This document shows, one piece after another, positions 13,380 to 26,400 of a stretch of DNA of 64,000 bases (positions are counted from its first letter, which is position 1; each line of letters opens with the position of its first letter). The notes under the pieces were generated by a model. It was not told where the DNA came from, ran no database searches, and saw only the letters and a list, made by a program, of their open reading frames with translations. A program made the position numbers and the translations under genes. The stretch covers positions 3,040,501-3,104,500 of the forward strand of contig NC_088311.1 of assembly GCF_910592395.1 (NCBI RefSeq), given 5' to 3'. This DNA is from Lineus longissimus. Its lineage: Eukaryota > Nemertea > Pilidiophora > Heteronemertea > Lineidae.

Positions 13380-15219
13380 TGTCGTCACTTCCACGATTTT
13401 GTCCATCCGAACAACTTCTGAAGAAAAAGGATTGAGTTTCATCATACACATAAATTTCAAAATGAGTGCTGAATGAAGGTGAATGGTATGGCTGACTGAA
13501 ACTGAGTAAGTGTGGAAAGGTACAGTTGATTTACCTACGGCAAAGCAGAGCCATAAAATCGCAGCCTTGTAACATAAGTTGTCTGAATGGATGAAAAAAG
13601 CCTACTTTTTTGGCAGGCTTCAATTGTTACTGTGTAACATGAGCTAGAATGAATTATTATCGTCTAAGTAGGAGGAGAAAAAATGGCAACAATGTGTGTG
13701 TATGCTGCGCTGGGCTGAGGGTGTTCATGCAAGACTGCAGCTTCAGGTTGGAAGTCATCCAAAGCTTTGTCTTCTCACCTATTCATTTAGTGGAGCAGAC
13801 GGATGAACTTTGTTTGGATTTCGTTTCTGTTGAGAAAAAAAGCTAATTGATGGTAAACTGGGTTCAAGGTACAGTCTCAGTATGCCTGTGTTAAGGTGAT
13901 ACATTGGATGATTCAGTTTCCAGTCAGTTTGGGTGTTGGCGAAAGTTTTAAGTAGCTGCCTACTCAGTTTTGCTGGCATAGGATTCTGAGTCATTCATTG
14001 TATTGTGTTTAATAGATTTATCACAGAACTTTTGTGTTGAGTTAGCATTACTGAATAAACGATTTAACCTTCTCAGTTCATATGTAAGGTAAGGTAACTA
14101 CAGTTATGTGACTTTCCTAGACTGACAATCATTTGCAAGCAGAACTTATGACAGTACCACACTTAAACCAACTTTGTTAGTGACTAAATAGAGGTTTTAT
14201 TAATAATTTTATTAATAAGTTAAGACAAAACATAGGCTGACATGGGTCATGAACTTGAAAAAACTATACCGCCAATACTAGGGGTGATCTCTTCACATTT
14301 TCTTGGAATCGATTATTAGTCAATTAATGATGAGTAATATGCATGCCAAGCTACAGGGTAGTCAAATCGAGCAAGGTCAATGTAATTTTCGGCTGACTAT
14401 TTACCAACAGTGTCTGGAAATAACATTGTAAATTCTTTAAATTGGATTATTAAAGTGGAAATTGGACCAGTTAATTAGCGAAGTGTGTCATGTGGGTAAC
14501 CATTGTAAGACAAAAGACAATGGGGAAATGACAAATGCTGGCAAAAGTGTATTGCTGCAACAACCCGAGGTGCTTTATTGAGTCCCAGTGGTGTGTCGTG
14601 GGACTATATTAAAAAGCTAATTATACCAATTAACCACTTAACCAATTAAGAAAATTGGCTTATTGGTCAGCTTTCAAAATGTGTCACAAACTGCATGATC
14701 TTAATGAACTCCCTTACCTATGGGGATTGTCAGGGATGTTGTTTTTTGGAAACATCAAAGGTTCAGACACCCCAGTGGATTACATTGTCAAACACCAAAC
14801 ACAATCCTATTACTGTCTTTGTTCGTCAAAGTAGGATGTTATTGCTAGAACAATACTGTAAACTAAAACATGGACAATCGGGGCACTGGCTTATGCCTAC
14901 GCCTACTATCATATTAAAAAAAGGTACAGATATACTGCTGGTAGGCTATTAGGTGAAATATTCTTGCTAGCTTAACTTATTTCAGGTCAAGTTTCTGTCT
15001 GTGGTGAAAACGAAAAGAAGGTACTACTTGGGAGAAGAAGCAACCTAAGTAACCTGTCTGGCTTCAACGGTATGCTAGTGTGAAAAGGTAAAGTATAAGC
15101 CTAGGTAGCCGCAACCGAACGGCCTCCCATAAATAGAATATTCAAAAAAACACATGTCTTACATGACGATGAAGTACCAGAATGGTTGGGATGGTTGAAT
15201 GATTTGGAGCAGCATATCA

Positions 15220-15245
15220 CCCCCCCCCCCCCCCCCCCCCCCCCC
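15220..15245. repeat. Longest poly-C tract
   Basis: Twenty-six consecutive C, the longest G/C homopolymer in the window. The minus-strand open frame ending here encodes a poly-Gly run and is an artefact of the tract. Confidence 0.9.
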
Positions 15246-18200
15246 AGAAAGCAATACGATATTTTAGTTTGGCTAATTGAAAATGTACGTTGTACAGTTT
15301 ACAGTGTGAGCCATTATCAGTGCATTGCTTGTACATTTTGTAAGTGATAAGATATGGATAGGCAAACACATGCCTAACATCATATAAATCAAAGAATAGA
15401 GAGAACAAGAAGCTGACACCATGCCAAGCCTCAAGGTAGTTCCTTGACCCAGTAGCCCAGTGAACTAGTGAGGCATTCATCCATGGCAGCACGCCTACTG
15501 GCACCCCTGGCCCTACTCCACTTACCTCATTATGTTTTAACCTCGCACCTGCCTCTGCCTCTTCAGGTCAGATAGGCTTGAAATTGAATTTGGTGCCTGG
15601 TTTCAACTTCAACACAAGTAGGCCTCCTACTTGAATTAAAACTTATAAAACTCCACTGGTACATGCCAATGAATGACATCCTGAGATTCAATTTTTTCTT
15701 CATAATCAATACAAAAAATATCGAGAGGCAAAGTACATGCATATTGAAAACAACTGGTTATACCGATGTTAAACGAGGTGTACGAATACAACTATTACAA
15801 TATTTGTGTTTGCATTTTCTTTATTTTCAGTCAGCAGGGGCCTAACTGATTCGTATCTGGGATCCTCAGGTAGCACATTATTCCATGCATGTTGCCACAG
15901 AGACCTAATTGATTTGAAAATGGACCCAAATACTGTAGGTAAACTTGTTGATCCAAAAGATAACATGATTAGAAATAGCAAGTAATTTGAATCTCTTTCT
16001 TACAGCATCCATGGATTGGTGGACTTAACTGCTGCAGCTAATGGACGTCACCTAAATGTTTGTGATGGTTCCAGATCCTCCAAGTGGGCTTCTCGTTGCA
16101 AAGCGTCACCAATGCTACAATATCATAGCAACCAGGTAGCTCTCTGCTACTCTGGAAGACAGGCTATACTAGTGTTTGTGTCAGGCTAACTTGGCGGAGC
16201 TTTACTGTACATTTTTGCACGGATCACTGTACATACCACCAGATTATACCTGCTGCCTGGGAAATACATTGTGGGGGTGTGGGACGTATATGTTTCTTTC
16301 CAATCAAAAGTTAAGGCAAGATCAACTTTAGTTGTTAGCTCATCCAAAATACTGCTGAATCATGTTTCAAATTGAAGATGAATGTATCATCAAACTTTAA
16401 TGAGTGATATGATGTAGAGGGTTAAAAAAAAGTAGTCCCAACACTGTACCAACATGTACCATTCCCTTTTGCTTTGATCTCAAGACAGCCACTTCCTGCG
16501 TCTGGGGAGGTCAACCATAACCTATTCCAGACACCAAGTTCAAAGCACGATATTGTGCATACAGAGCCCGCTGGTCTTCCTGCTATGGTAACCTGCACTG
16601 CTGGACTGTGGAGATGCTAATCTGGCTAGTCAGCATCCCTGGAGAGTTGTAGGATGTATTGCAATAATTGTCATAATCAATGGATTAAGTGGATTATCTT
16701 TATAAATACTGAATGTGCTGTTCCCACATTGTACCTTGCATGTAGATCGTTGTACAGTGTTGTTGAAGGGTTGTACTAGAACAGCTTGAAAACCGTTATC
16801 TGTCAATTCATTTGGGGATTTTCTGTTTCTTTGAACTGCAGCAGAGACTTGCATAACTTTATAGGATGTGCGGTATTCAAGCATCCATGCTCATGGTATT
16901 ACATGTTACTGGGGGAAGCCAGGTCCTTATAATGTTTGCCATTAGAGGACTGTGGTAGCATATCACGGTGTCCAAACTGCTCTACAGAAAACACTTGTCA
17001 TAACTCTTTAAGTACTTGGTTTAGCAGTTAGTTTTACATACTCTTCATGAAAAGCCAATGAAAGGCATTGTAAAGCTGACCAGCGCAAGGCCTACCTTTT
17101 AGAACAAAGGAGTTTTTCTTAACTCCAAAAGGCACGGTATCAAAGGGGTTAATGGGGCAAATTCAGATCAGCTTCCATTTCACATCTATTCATACCTAGG
17201 TATTTATTTTTCTGTTTATTTTTTGTTTTTATGTAACATTGTGGTCATTTCCATCATTTGGCGCACATCATGTAAACCTGTACAAAACTGATGATAGATT
17301 CAAGTCAACCTATTTGGAAATTAGTGCCAACTTATTCTAATTTGTTTAGACAGTTGTAGAGGTTTGTGTGTTGAAAGATGCTAATGTGTTGACCTCTCCC
17401 AGGGATATCATGGTAACAACAGGAAATTACCTCTCAACTGATTCATGTTTGGTTACATTTTGGCTTGGGTTTCAGTCCCATCAGAGCAAGTCCTTGTACT
17501 TTGGAATTTCCTGGTGCAGATTTAGAAGAAATAATACCGGAGTACATGTGACTTTTCAAGGAGTCCCTTCTTATTTGATGCCTTGACTAGTTCGATTCCT
17601 TTTCAGCAAAGTTTAAAATGATTGTTTTTTATCTTTTCAGATCCCCTTGTGAGAACAGCTTTGCAAAACCAATCTTGACCCATCGTGGCAGCAGAGTATG
17701 ACCGTGGTACTGAGCATAACAGAAGCTTCAAGATGAACTGACGAGAGAAGTCTAAGTCTCCTCATCTCAGATTTGGATGACGATTGTTCTTCGATCAGAG
17801 GAATCAACTCGACGCAAGCCTTAGCTCTTACATTGACAGCTCAGCCTTATAGATGATGCTTAAAAGCTCTCCAGCGCCCCTGCAGTAGCTATTTTGACAA
17901 AAGTGCCCCACAAATATTCAAATGTACAGGGTTGCTCTAAAAGGTCCTGTCAGACGCTTTACCCATTTGGGACAATAACATATTGGGCTGCCAAAATATC
18001 AGAAATGTTATTGTTGTCTGGCCTATATTTATCACCTGTTGAGTTACATACAACTAAAATGATTATAAATACAGTTCTGGGAAGTTCGATTCTGGCATCT
18101 GCCTCTTGTCGTCAAAGGTTACTTCACGACGAGATGATTGCCTCTTTACCCATGGGTACATTGTTCGTCATCTCCTTCAGGTGGAAAATAACCCAAACAA

Positions 18201-18784
18201 CGGCTGCGCGGCACATTTTAAGAGCAGCAGACCACTCTTCACGACATGATTTTTATTCACAATAAATTCATATATCGATAAATTTTACGCTTTCTTTTGA
18301 TTTTTGGTTGAGGACTGATTTGTGGACATTAGTTCGACCTTAGGTTGTCTTTATTGGCTTCACAGTTTTCAACCAAACGTTACCATGTTTCTCAATGCAT
18401 GTCCATGCCTGCAAATATATTTGATAGCATGCCCAGATTGATCGATCGAAACATAGAATCTAAGATTCGAGGAATCACATAAACTTAGCACAAGGAAGTT
18501 TTCAAGACGAATATCTAGGTCAGCACGACTGGGTCAGTGTGCCTGAGGTGAGACTCCCACACAAATAAACGCTTCATCGGGAAGAGGCAATTACCAAAGG
18601 CCAATCCTGTGGTTATTATTTGTCTGAATGATATAATGATGGGAACATATAGGCCTGTGTACAAAAGTGCAACAAAACTAGGCCGAGATAGATTCATGAG
18701 AATGGAGGACCAGCTTGTTGGAACGATACCTTCGTTATAGGAGAAGGTAGCACCATTTGAATGCAGACACCTCTGTCAGGCAGA

Positions 18785-18895
18785 ACACCCTCTCTACGAA
18801 AGGACTCAATTGGACCTCTGTGATGAGGAGTCCTTACAGAGGACAGCATTTGTCAGTCCTGATGGTGTCCTTAATAGAGAGGTTCTGATATTAGT
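18785..18895. repeat. Dispersed hairpin-type element, copy 2
   Basis: Contains CTCTCTACGAAAGGAC on the left and GGTGTCCTTAATAGAGAGG on the right, with CAGTCCTGATGG between. The right half matches the copy at 54,529-54,711 (CAGTCCTAAGGATGTCC). It is diverged and appears incomplete at the left end. Confidence 0.45.
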
Positions 18896-21153
18896 CCTGC
18901 TTGGTTGTTTCCTAGGCTTCTCTATAATACACCCTGGTGATCCTGAATCGTCATATTATTGCTCCTTTATTGGACTATTCAAACAAATTATGCATACATG
19001 CACTAATCCTCATAATTGGTCAGTTTTTGGAATTACAGGCTTAGGCCCTACTTCCAGTTACTGAGGAAGAAGCCTCTTCAATAAATGCACGTATACAATC
19101 ACAGTAATGCGATAAATCCGATGAAACCTACTGACAAGGATTAATGATCCACATCCAGCTGTTCAATTTTTGTTATTGATTGATAACCCACTTTGTTGAA
19201 GAAAGGTGGCATAACCTAATCACCAGCAACAAGCCATGACATCCATCAATTAACAGACTAATAAAAAATTGTTTCACTCAATTTACATTGCTAATTACTA
19301 ACAAACATCATTGAATTGGCCTGCAGTAATCCATTGGAGTAACTATCTCAAGAATATGAATATGTGCATGAGAAAAACCTGTAGATGTATTTGAAATTTG
19401 TGCCTGCAGCAGACAGCTGGTCCAGCTGCATGGAGTATATAGTGATGATGAAAAGTTACACCATGAAAAAGAGACACCTTGTCTATATGAGGGCATTTGA
19501 TTGTCACGATTGTGTCGATTGGTCATCTAACTCTCAAACACAATTTTTTAAATCATATACTCGGCCTGATAGCTGACAAAAGTATAATTGAAACCATCTG
19601 ACACTAATATTTTTTAGGATGCCCATGCAAACTTCTGTCCTAAAATACTGTCATGGTTGTCTAAATCGTGTTTGCTTGGTCACCCCTGAGCAGATATTTA
19701 CTATCCTATTGACATGATAAGTAGTATTGTCTATTGTAGTTGATAAGTGACATAGATGAGTCTCAACCGTGAAGCTATATAGGCCCAGGTAGGCCCATTT
19801 GCCTTGCCTTGCATAAATAGGCCGTATTGCTGTTCATCAAAGCCATTTAGGGAGTATGACAATGAACTCTACTAAACCTGTATAATTTGATCTCTTCGAG
19901 AGGTGATATTGCCTAATAATTGACCATCAATCAACCAGGGTAAGTGGACGGGCCTACTCATCCTTGATAATATTTGGCAGTTTACCAAAAATCTTGTTTG
20001 GCAACATCAAGGCATAAAGTAGTGCAAATAAAACTAACCCTCGACCACCAGGGCTTTTGAATCTTATAGATTTATGGATTTATAATCGATCATGAGATGC
20101 AAAAATCTTCCGGTCAATGGCATCATGGTATTTTATGTAAGAGAGGTTCAGCATACGGAGTGAGTTACACTTCTATCAAAAGACAGGGTATAGGCCAGTA
20201 GTAATATCGTCAGTTATGATCATCGTTAGGGGTTAACTAATATAGGAGTTTACTAGTAGGCCCTGTTTTAAAAACCTCTTTATGAGAGGCGCTGTGCATC
20301 GGGCGGGAGTATAGGGTCCTCTTGACACGTTATTTATCTATGCATCTGCCGGCATTTATTTTGTAAATATATATATATAAAGTAAATAAAGTGCAGCAGG
20401 CGTTGATGCGACCATTAAATTCAAGTTAGGAGGGAAATATCTTGTTCCTGCATCAAGGACCCTCAAGATGGGGACAAGTGCGTCGAATATCTCAGAGTTG
20501 GCCTACTGAGGAAGGGAAGACTCGTTTACTTCGCCGCTTTGACAAAAGATCTCAATTCAAGTGGCTTTATTGGCACAAGACGAAAATTGTTTAGTATGTC
20601 CCGCCTGCTCCAAGCCACACGCAGAGGACCATCAAAGTGTTTCGTCCCTGGGTTAAATATTATGTTTGGAGAGGTCAAACGTGTTTGTCATGAAGAATCT
20701 GTTGCTCACGACTGACGCGCTTCTTGTGCAAAAATAACGGAGGCAATACAAGACTTTTGATGACATCCAGGTGCCTTCTTGGCCTATCTGCTTGCACTAA
20801 ACAAATAGCCATTGCTGGATATCAAATTGTCGAGCCAGTGGTTTCCTCCATAGTTGCGCCAAATAGCCTACAGTTGTACCCGAAAGCAGCTTCGCCTTTG
20901 TTGGACATACTTAACTGTGGAGGCATGGAGTCGTTTCTAACGGAGCATAATCCATGTGAGATTGTTGCACAATCACAAAGCAATGAAGGAAATATTTCAC
21001 AACTTTGTTGCAATAATCCATACACATATCGAATTAGCAGCGCGCATTATCATTGATCTGTCACTCCGGGACAATAAAACAAAAAATCCGTACGGAGCTG
21101 TCATCATGATGATACAGATATAGGCCTTACCCACATGTCAATGACTGCTATTA

Positions 21154-21257
21154 TTTCCCGCCAAAAAAGTATAGCCTTTGTTAGAAATGGGCCTACTTTC
21201 ACTTTCTTGGCATTAATCCAGTTTGGTATCTGGCATGTTGCCGGTTTCCCGCCAAAA
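21154..21257. promoter_or_regulatory. Pair of consensus E2F-type sites
   Basis: The 13-mer TTTCCCGCCAAAA occurs at 21,154-21,166 and again at 21,245-21,257, 91 bp apart. It matches the E2F/DP consensus TTTSSCGC with the A-rich half also present. The sites lie about 500 bp upstream of the likely Myc promoter. E2F control of vertebrate MYC is established; binding here is inferred. Confidence 0.5.
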
Positions 21258-21649
21258 ACATCTTCCTTTCTAGCCAATAAGTGTCACATTGGCTATCCAA
21301 TACCAGGATCTTAAGCATATATGAAATAGTGAGAATATAGAGAAAGCTTTGAAACCATGCGTAAGGAGGAGTCATTTTAGGCCCTGTTTGGAAGTGCATG
21401 GGTGGATTAGAGCAAACCTCTTGGCCATTATCAACGAAAACAAGCCAAGGTTGAGCCTAGGCCTACAACCTTTTTTCACACTTTCCCGATAATCATAACT
21501 GAACTAGAACTAAAGCCATGGAATTCTTTAGGCCTAGGCTCATGAGGCTTACTGGACTAAAGACGTTGGTGAAGATCAATAACCAAAGAGATTGACCGTC
21601 AGAAAGCCACGCTTGTGCAATCAGCTGATTTCAAAATGCTCACTACTAC

Positions 21650-21770
21650 ACTCCGCCCCTAAATTGTGAACTAATTCTTCACACGCTAATTGGCTGGACA
21701 ATGATGTCATGACCGAGAGCCCCGCCTCCAATATTTCGCGCCATAATAATCACTCACGATATATTATTCC
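21650..21770 (+). promoter_or_regulatory. Probable Myc core promoter
   Basis: Within 120 bp lie a GC box (CTCCGCCCC at about 21,651), an inverted CCAAT (ATTGG near 21,690), a CRE-like GATGTCA, a second GC-rich element (CCCCGCCTCC near 21,719), CCAAT at 21,728-21,732, an E2F-type TTTCGCGCC at 21,734-21,742 and an AT-rich TATATTA near 21,761. Such a cluster is unlike the surrounding A+T-rich DNA. It sits 350 bp before the predicted donor of the non-coding exon, so transcription probably starts near 21,790. The start itself cannot be seen. Confidence 0.45.
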
Positions 21771-21789
21771 GTTTGCTAAAATAGTTCAA

Positions 21790-22119
21790 AGTCTGGTAGG
21801 CTTTATCCCACTCAAAGTAAGCGAGCTAAATAAGTAAAGAGATAAAAATGATAGAAATGCTTAACTTGTAATTAACATGATGTAAGAAAATCAACTTAAA
21901 TTGCGATTATGGTTCGCGTAATTTTGACCTTGGCAGTAGCGGATTGATACATCGTAGTATGCGGTCGGTTTTTATGTGGCTGGATGACCCACCTTTAACT
22001 AGTCGCCTGTCTGGGTTCAAGCGAGAGGGAGTAACTTCTTATGTGGACTAATATTCTTCGTTATTGTTGCCCTCCTTCAATTTATCGTTTGTCAGTTTCA
22101 ATCTCTATACTAATAGACG
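21790..22119 (+). other. Probable non-coding first exon of Myc
   Basis: A good donor (GACG|GTGAGT) ends this stretch at 22,119, and a good acceptor (CTTTTTCAG) precedes the first coding exon at 22,740. Myc genes commonly have a non-coding exon 1. The left edge is an estimate from the promoter elements. Confidence 0.4.
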
Positions 22120-22739
22120 GTGAGTTACCTCATTTATCCGGATTTCTGATCATCAACTTTGACATTATCACTCGTAGTATGTTACCGGTTTGGAAGGCAT
22201 GACTCGCACATGTCTTGTTCCGGCTGTTCATTCATTGAAAATTTAAATGTCCATATCGACATTCCGGCCTTGGAGAAGTCAACGTTTCACGAATATTTAT
22301 GTGAAAGGTTGGCACATAGGCTAGTACTACAGTTGTGATGTTAAGTCTTGTTGTCAACACTGTCATAAGTTAGTTGGGTTATCCTATTGCCAGCAGTTGA
22401 TGCCCAATTGTCATGATAACTCCTTAAGTCCCCGGTGTCGGTCAGCAGTATGCGACTACATTGTTTCAACCCATGGTATTCACGCTGTGACTCACAGCAA
22501 CACAATTTGTTTTAATTTCATAATCTGACAACTAAATAGCCATAGGCCATTAGAATACATGTTCTACATTATGTTGCAGTTACATATTTTTAACAGTGAT
22601 GAGCATTTTGAGTGAACTGTACTGTAGTGATGTAAAATGAGGCTTGTTTTGACAGTTCTTGTTATAGCCTAAATTTCAGATATTTGGTGAAAAAATTGTC
22701 TAGTCATCACTCTAAACTCTCCTGATTTTCCTTTTTCAG

Positions 22740-23456
22740 GCCTGCTACAGATAAATCACTTGGATTATCGTGAATCATTCACAATTGGAGTATACTAAAT
22801 CGGTGCGATGTCGCACATTCCAAAGTCATTTCATTGGAGTGCCCACAGTTACTGTAAAAAGATGAAGCATCCACAGTCGATCATTAAGAACTCAATTGGA
22901 CTATGCCCCGATCGCGAGAGTCAGGACTACGAATCTTTTCATTTCTTCGAAGACGAAATTGAACAAGATTTCTATGCAGCTCCTGCGCCAAGTGAGGATA
23001 TTTGGAAAAAGTTTGAACTGATCCCAACACCACCTCGCTCACCTAGGCGGGATGACGAAGATGACACTGACATTTTGGATATGGTTGATGGAATCTTTTC
23101 ACCAAAATCAACAACAGAGAGATTACAGTTAGTCTCGGAGATCTTGGATGATCCTGTAACGCAAACAATTGTTACACCAGACTTCTTTAAATGTGCGTGC
23201 AGTCCGAACATTAAATCAAAACTTATTCAGGATTGTATGTGGTCTGGTAACTTGGAAGAGGATCAGGACTGTTCTGATGAGAAAACAGACGAAAAACCAG
23301 TTGAAAAGAAGCCTGCTTCATCGAGCGTGGTTATCAATGCTAACACCGAATGTGTGGACCCTTCATCAGTCTTTCCCTACCCCATCAACGAAACAACCAA
23401 GACAGCAGTGTTCAAACCAAAAGAGTCGCTCGGCATCGAAACGCCCTCTGAATCTG
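22740..23456 (+). CDS. MYC: Myc exon 2: 5'UTR tail, Myc boxes 0, I and II
   Basis: The acceptor CTTTTTCAG ends at 22,739 and the ATG is at 22,808. The donor is CTG|GTAGGT after 23,456. A second GT at 23,461 would leave phase 2 and does not fit exon 3. The exon encodes residues 1-216 plus one base of codon 217. Confidence 0.9.
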
Positions 23457-26400
23457 GTAGGTATTTGTAAAAATAGGTGTCAGTTTAGAAGTGAGACCGA
23501 AACATGTCGGGAGACGTTTTGACTGATGTTCAATATCGCTTAAAAGTTCAACTAGAATTGTCAAAAGCTCTTGCTCAATCAGAAAAAGGCAGCCCCTTTC
23601 AGATCTAATTTTATTTGTCAATTCCCACCCCAAGGTCATCGTCCGAAGCGTGTGAATTGTATGCTCCTTGCACTCCTGACATTGTTTTGGTTTATTTCTT
23701 GTCAATTTTGGTCCATCCCTTTTTTCAGCTGGCTTCTCACTTGTGCACAGTGTCACAGAGGGGACCAATCAAGTGCATTTTCCCCATGAATGAATTGCTA
23801 CACTGTTTCAATTCATTCATGAGTGGGGTTCAAGCTATAAATAGTACCAAGCTCAAATATAGGTCAATGGGCCAGTGTTGGGGAATTGAATTTCTTGGAA
23901 ACTCTGTAAAAAGTGCTCCCCCTCTCTCTTGACTAGCATAATCTTTGCTATGTCATGGTGATTTCTCTGATTTATAGGCCTACTTCTGGACTCTGCTTGA
24001 ATTGAAGCTTGGCAAATGGGAACTTTACCAGTGCTGCTACCTATCCAAAACTTGGCCAACTAACGAACTTAAAAGTACTTTGACCTGGCTGGCTCAGTTC
24101 CAACAAGGCCCTTTAATGTTGTAGTCCAATCATCTGGCTAATTCTTTAACATGGAGTTTCTATAGTTTTGTAGCCTATTAAACTTTATTACTAATGTAGA
24201 GGAAAAGATTCTGACATTCAAAATTGTACAATTTGAATTGTCTACCGACATGGCACTAGTTGCTTTCACGCTGGTTGATGCTAAGCCAGTATCTGCTATA
24301 AGATTACTAGCAGTAATGTAGTGCTCATTCATTCGCTCTTGTCTAGCTCTTGTCTATCCTCCTCTGTTGAATACTTTTTGCCCCTGTAAACACCACAATA
24401 ATAATATTGGAATTCTGATCTAATTTGGCATTTCTCAAGATCTCTACTACATGTTCATTGGATAATCCATCAGCCAGCTTCCAGACTTCACTAATGTATT
24501 GTATGACATTGAAAACCTTGTGATATTCAAAACAGGTACTCTGGGTAGGGCCAGTCTAGACAGCTTCACTTAGCCTAGATACCTCACCTTGGGCTATGTG
24601 AAGCTGGATGGTTCTCTCCTGCTGGTTGATCAATATTGTCTGGTGTCTCTTGGCAGTGTCTGCAATTACATGTATCCCGTTTGTATGGATTGAAGTATCT
24701 CTATTGTAGACTAGTATTCACTATTGGAATGCAGGAGTTGTTGCATTAGGTTATGACATAAAGCGTCAACACTGAGTTTACTTATACTATATTCAGGGTG
24801 TACTATTGTATCTGTACAGGTGCATGAACGAAGCAACTTGCTTTCCTTTCTGGTGTGAAATGATGAGTAAGTTATTCCATCACAAAAGCTCTGATCCTCT
24901 GTGATCTCATAACCTGAATCATGTTGAGCTCAACGCTGATATCATCCCTGATATATGCTGTATCATCACAATAAAAGTGACCCAAATAATATAAATAACC
25001 AAAATAGATAACTCATCGGCTGGCTGAATTACTCCATCAAAAAATCTCAATGTGATCTCATAAACCTGAATCACTTTAAAGCTGCATCATTCACTGTAAC
25101 GTAAGTGACCCTAATATGAATAACCAAAATAGATGACTCATTGTGGGGGTAAGGCGGGTAAGGTAGAATCTGCTGTCTACATCCTGGTACCCTTGTGCGC
25201 TGAATCTGATTCTAACAAAGACATTCCTTCAGTTCTTGAGTGATGAATGCAAGACATGCAACTGCTATTTAGTGCAAAACGCCTGAGCAAGTTAGTCTGA
25301 AGTCTTGTACATTGTATTTTTGTTGGGTTTTGGACAGATCAAAGTAAAAATGCTATTCAGCCAGCTGAATGGTTGAGAACTCTTCCTTGTAAAGGTTGAC
25401 TTCTTGGAATTGGACTGCACCAGATGTGTATTTCTCAGGTGTACTTCTTGTTCTACAATCACTTCCTAAATCCAGTGCAAAACTGTCCCTTGAACTTGAA
25501 GAGCTATTGTGAATATATAGATCTTTGTGATGTGATGTATGGTGAACGGCAGTTTCAAAACAAGTTGCCTTTCCTGGAAATTTTGTTTCATAAGATCAAA
25601 AACCTTCAAGCAGAAATCAGGAATCCTTGTCACCCACTGTAAAAACATAGGTGTGACATCACAGATCTGTGTGGTAAAAAAAACTGGGAGTGGTTTTGTG
25701 TCATTGTCCAGTTCTATGAACCTTTTCTAAGTGCAGTTCTGTTGTAGTTAGAAGCGATCTGCTCAGTGTTATGTGCTTATTGCGCTGTAGGGGTCGAATT
25801 GTAAATGATGGGGTATGTTAATTTCAGAATCCCTACACAGAGAAGTCCAATTTGTCATGTCAAGTTTCTGTACTCAATGACCTTGACTTATGTCACCTGT
25901 CCTTTCTCTTTACAGAAGATGATGAATCTGACGAGTATGATGATGATGATGATGAAGAAATTGATGTGGTGACGGTCGAGCGAACCATCAAAACCTCCAA
26001 ACGACGGCTACCTACAGTACAAGTCGTTCCAAATATCAAAATCAAAGTCAAAGCACACTCCGTCCTTCCACGATCATCCCCAGTGAATTCTCCCATCCAC
26101 AAATCCTTTCACAACTATTCCATGAAGAGGAAATCATTATCGTTACCTGGCTCTCCTCAACCCAGTTCAAAGAAGTTAAAACGTGAACTGAGTATGCAGG
26201 ACTTCAAAAATGCAGTCAATAAGTTCAATTCAAATAGCTACAGTGATGGACGGACTAGCCGGTCAGGTTCAGATTCGGAGGACTGTGAGGAAAAACGTGC
26301 CCAACATAATGTGCTTGAACGAAAGCGACGGAATGATTTGAAATTTAGTTTCTTTGGTCTGAGAGATCAGATCCCTGATTTGGAACGACAGGAACGGGCA

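Larger units (their letters stand above)
1..21640. other. Gene-poor region upstream of Myc
   Basis: No open frame here has a recognisable domain, a coherent exon-intron chain or protein-like composition. The longest open stretches (about 120-140 codons near 1.8-2.2, 2.9-3.3 and 17.9-18.3 kb) do not resemble any family I know. The region holds minisatellites, a dispersed hairpin-type repeat, a tRNA-derived SINE-like remnant and three poly-C/G tracts, which are listed separately. Such a spacer next to a Myc gene could hold distal enhancers, but I see no direct evidence of them. Unrecognised non-coding transcripts or very short exons cannot be excluded. Confidence 0.6.

Noticed and set aside
15217-15504. 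Open frame ending in poly-Gly
   Set aside because: The Gly run is the translated 26-base homopolymer; the rest is not protein-like.
17894-18265. 123-codon plus-strand open frame
   Set aside because: Protein-like only in short stretches; no recognisable motif and no supporting exons.
22740-22807. Upstream non-AUG start for a longer Myc form, as in vertebrate MYC
   Set aside because: An in-frame TAA at 22,796-22,798 blocks it within this exon.
23457-23470. Reading Myc exon 2 through to the stop at 23,468
   Set aside because: It would give a truncated protein without DNA-binding domain; the donor at 23,457 joins exon 3 in phase.
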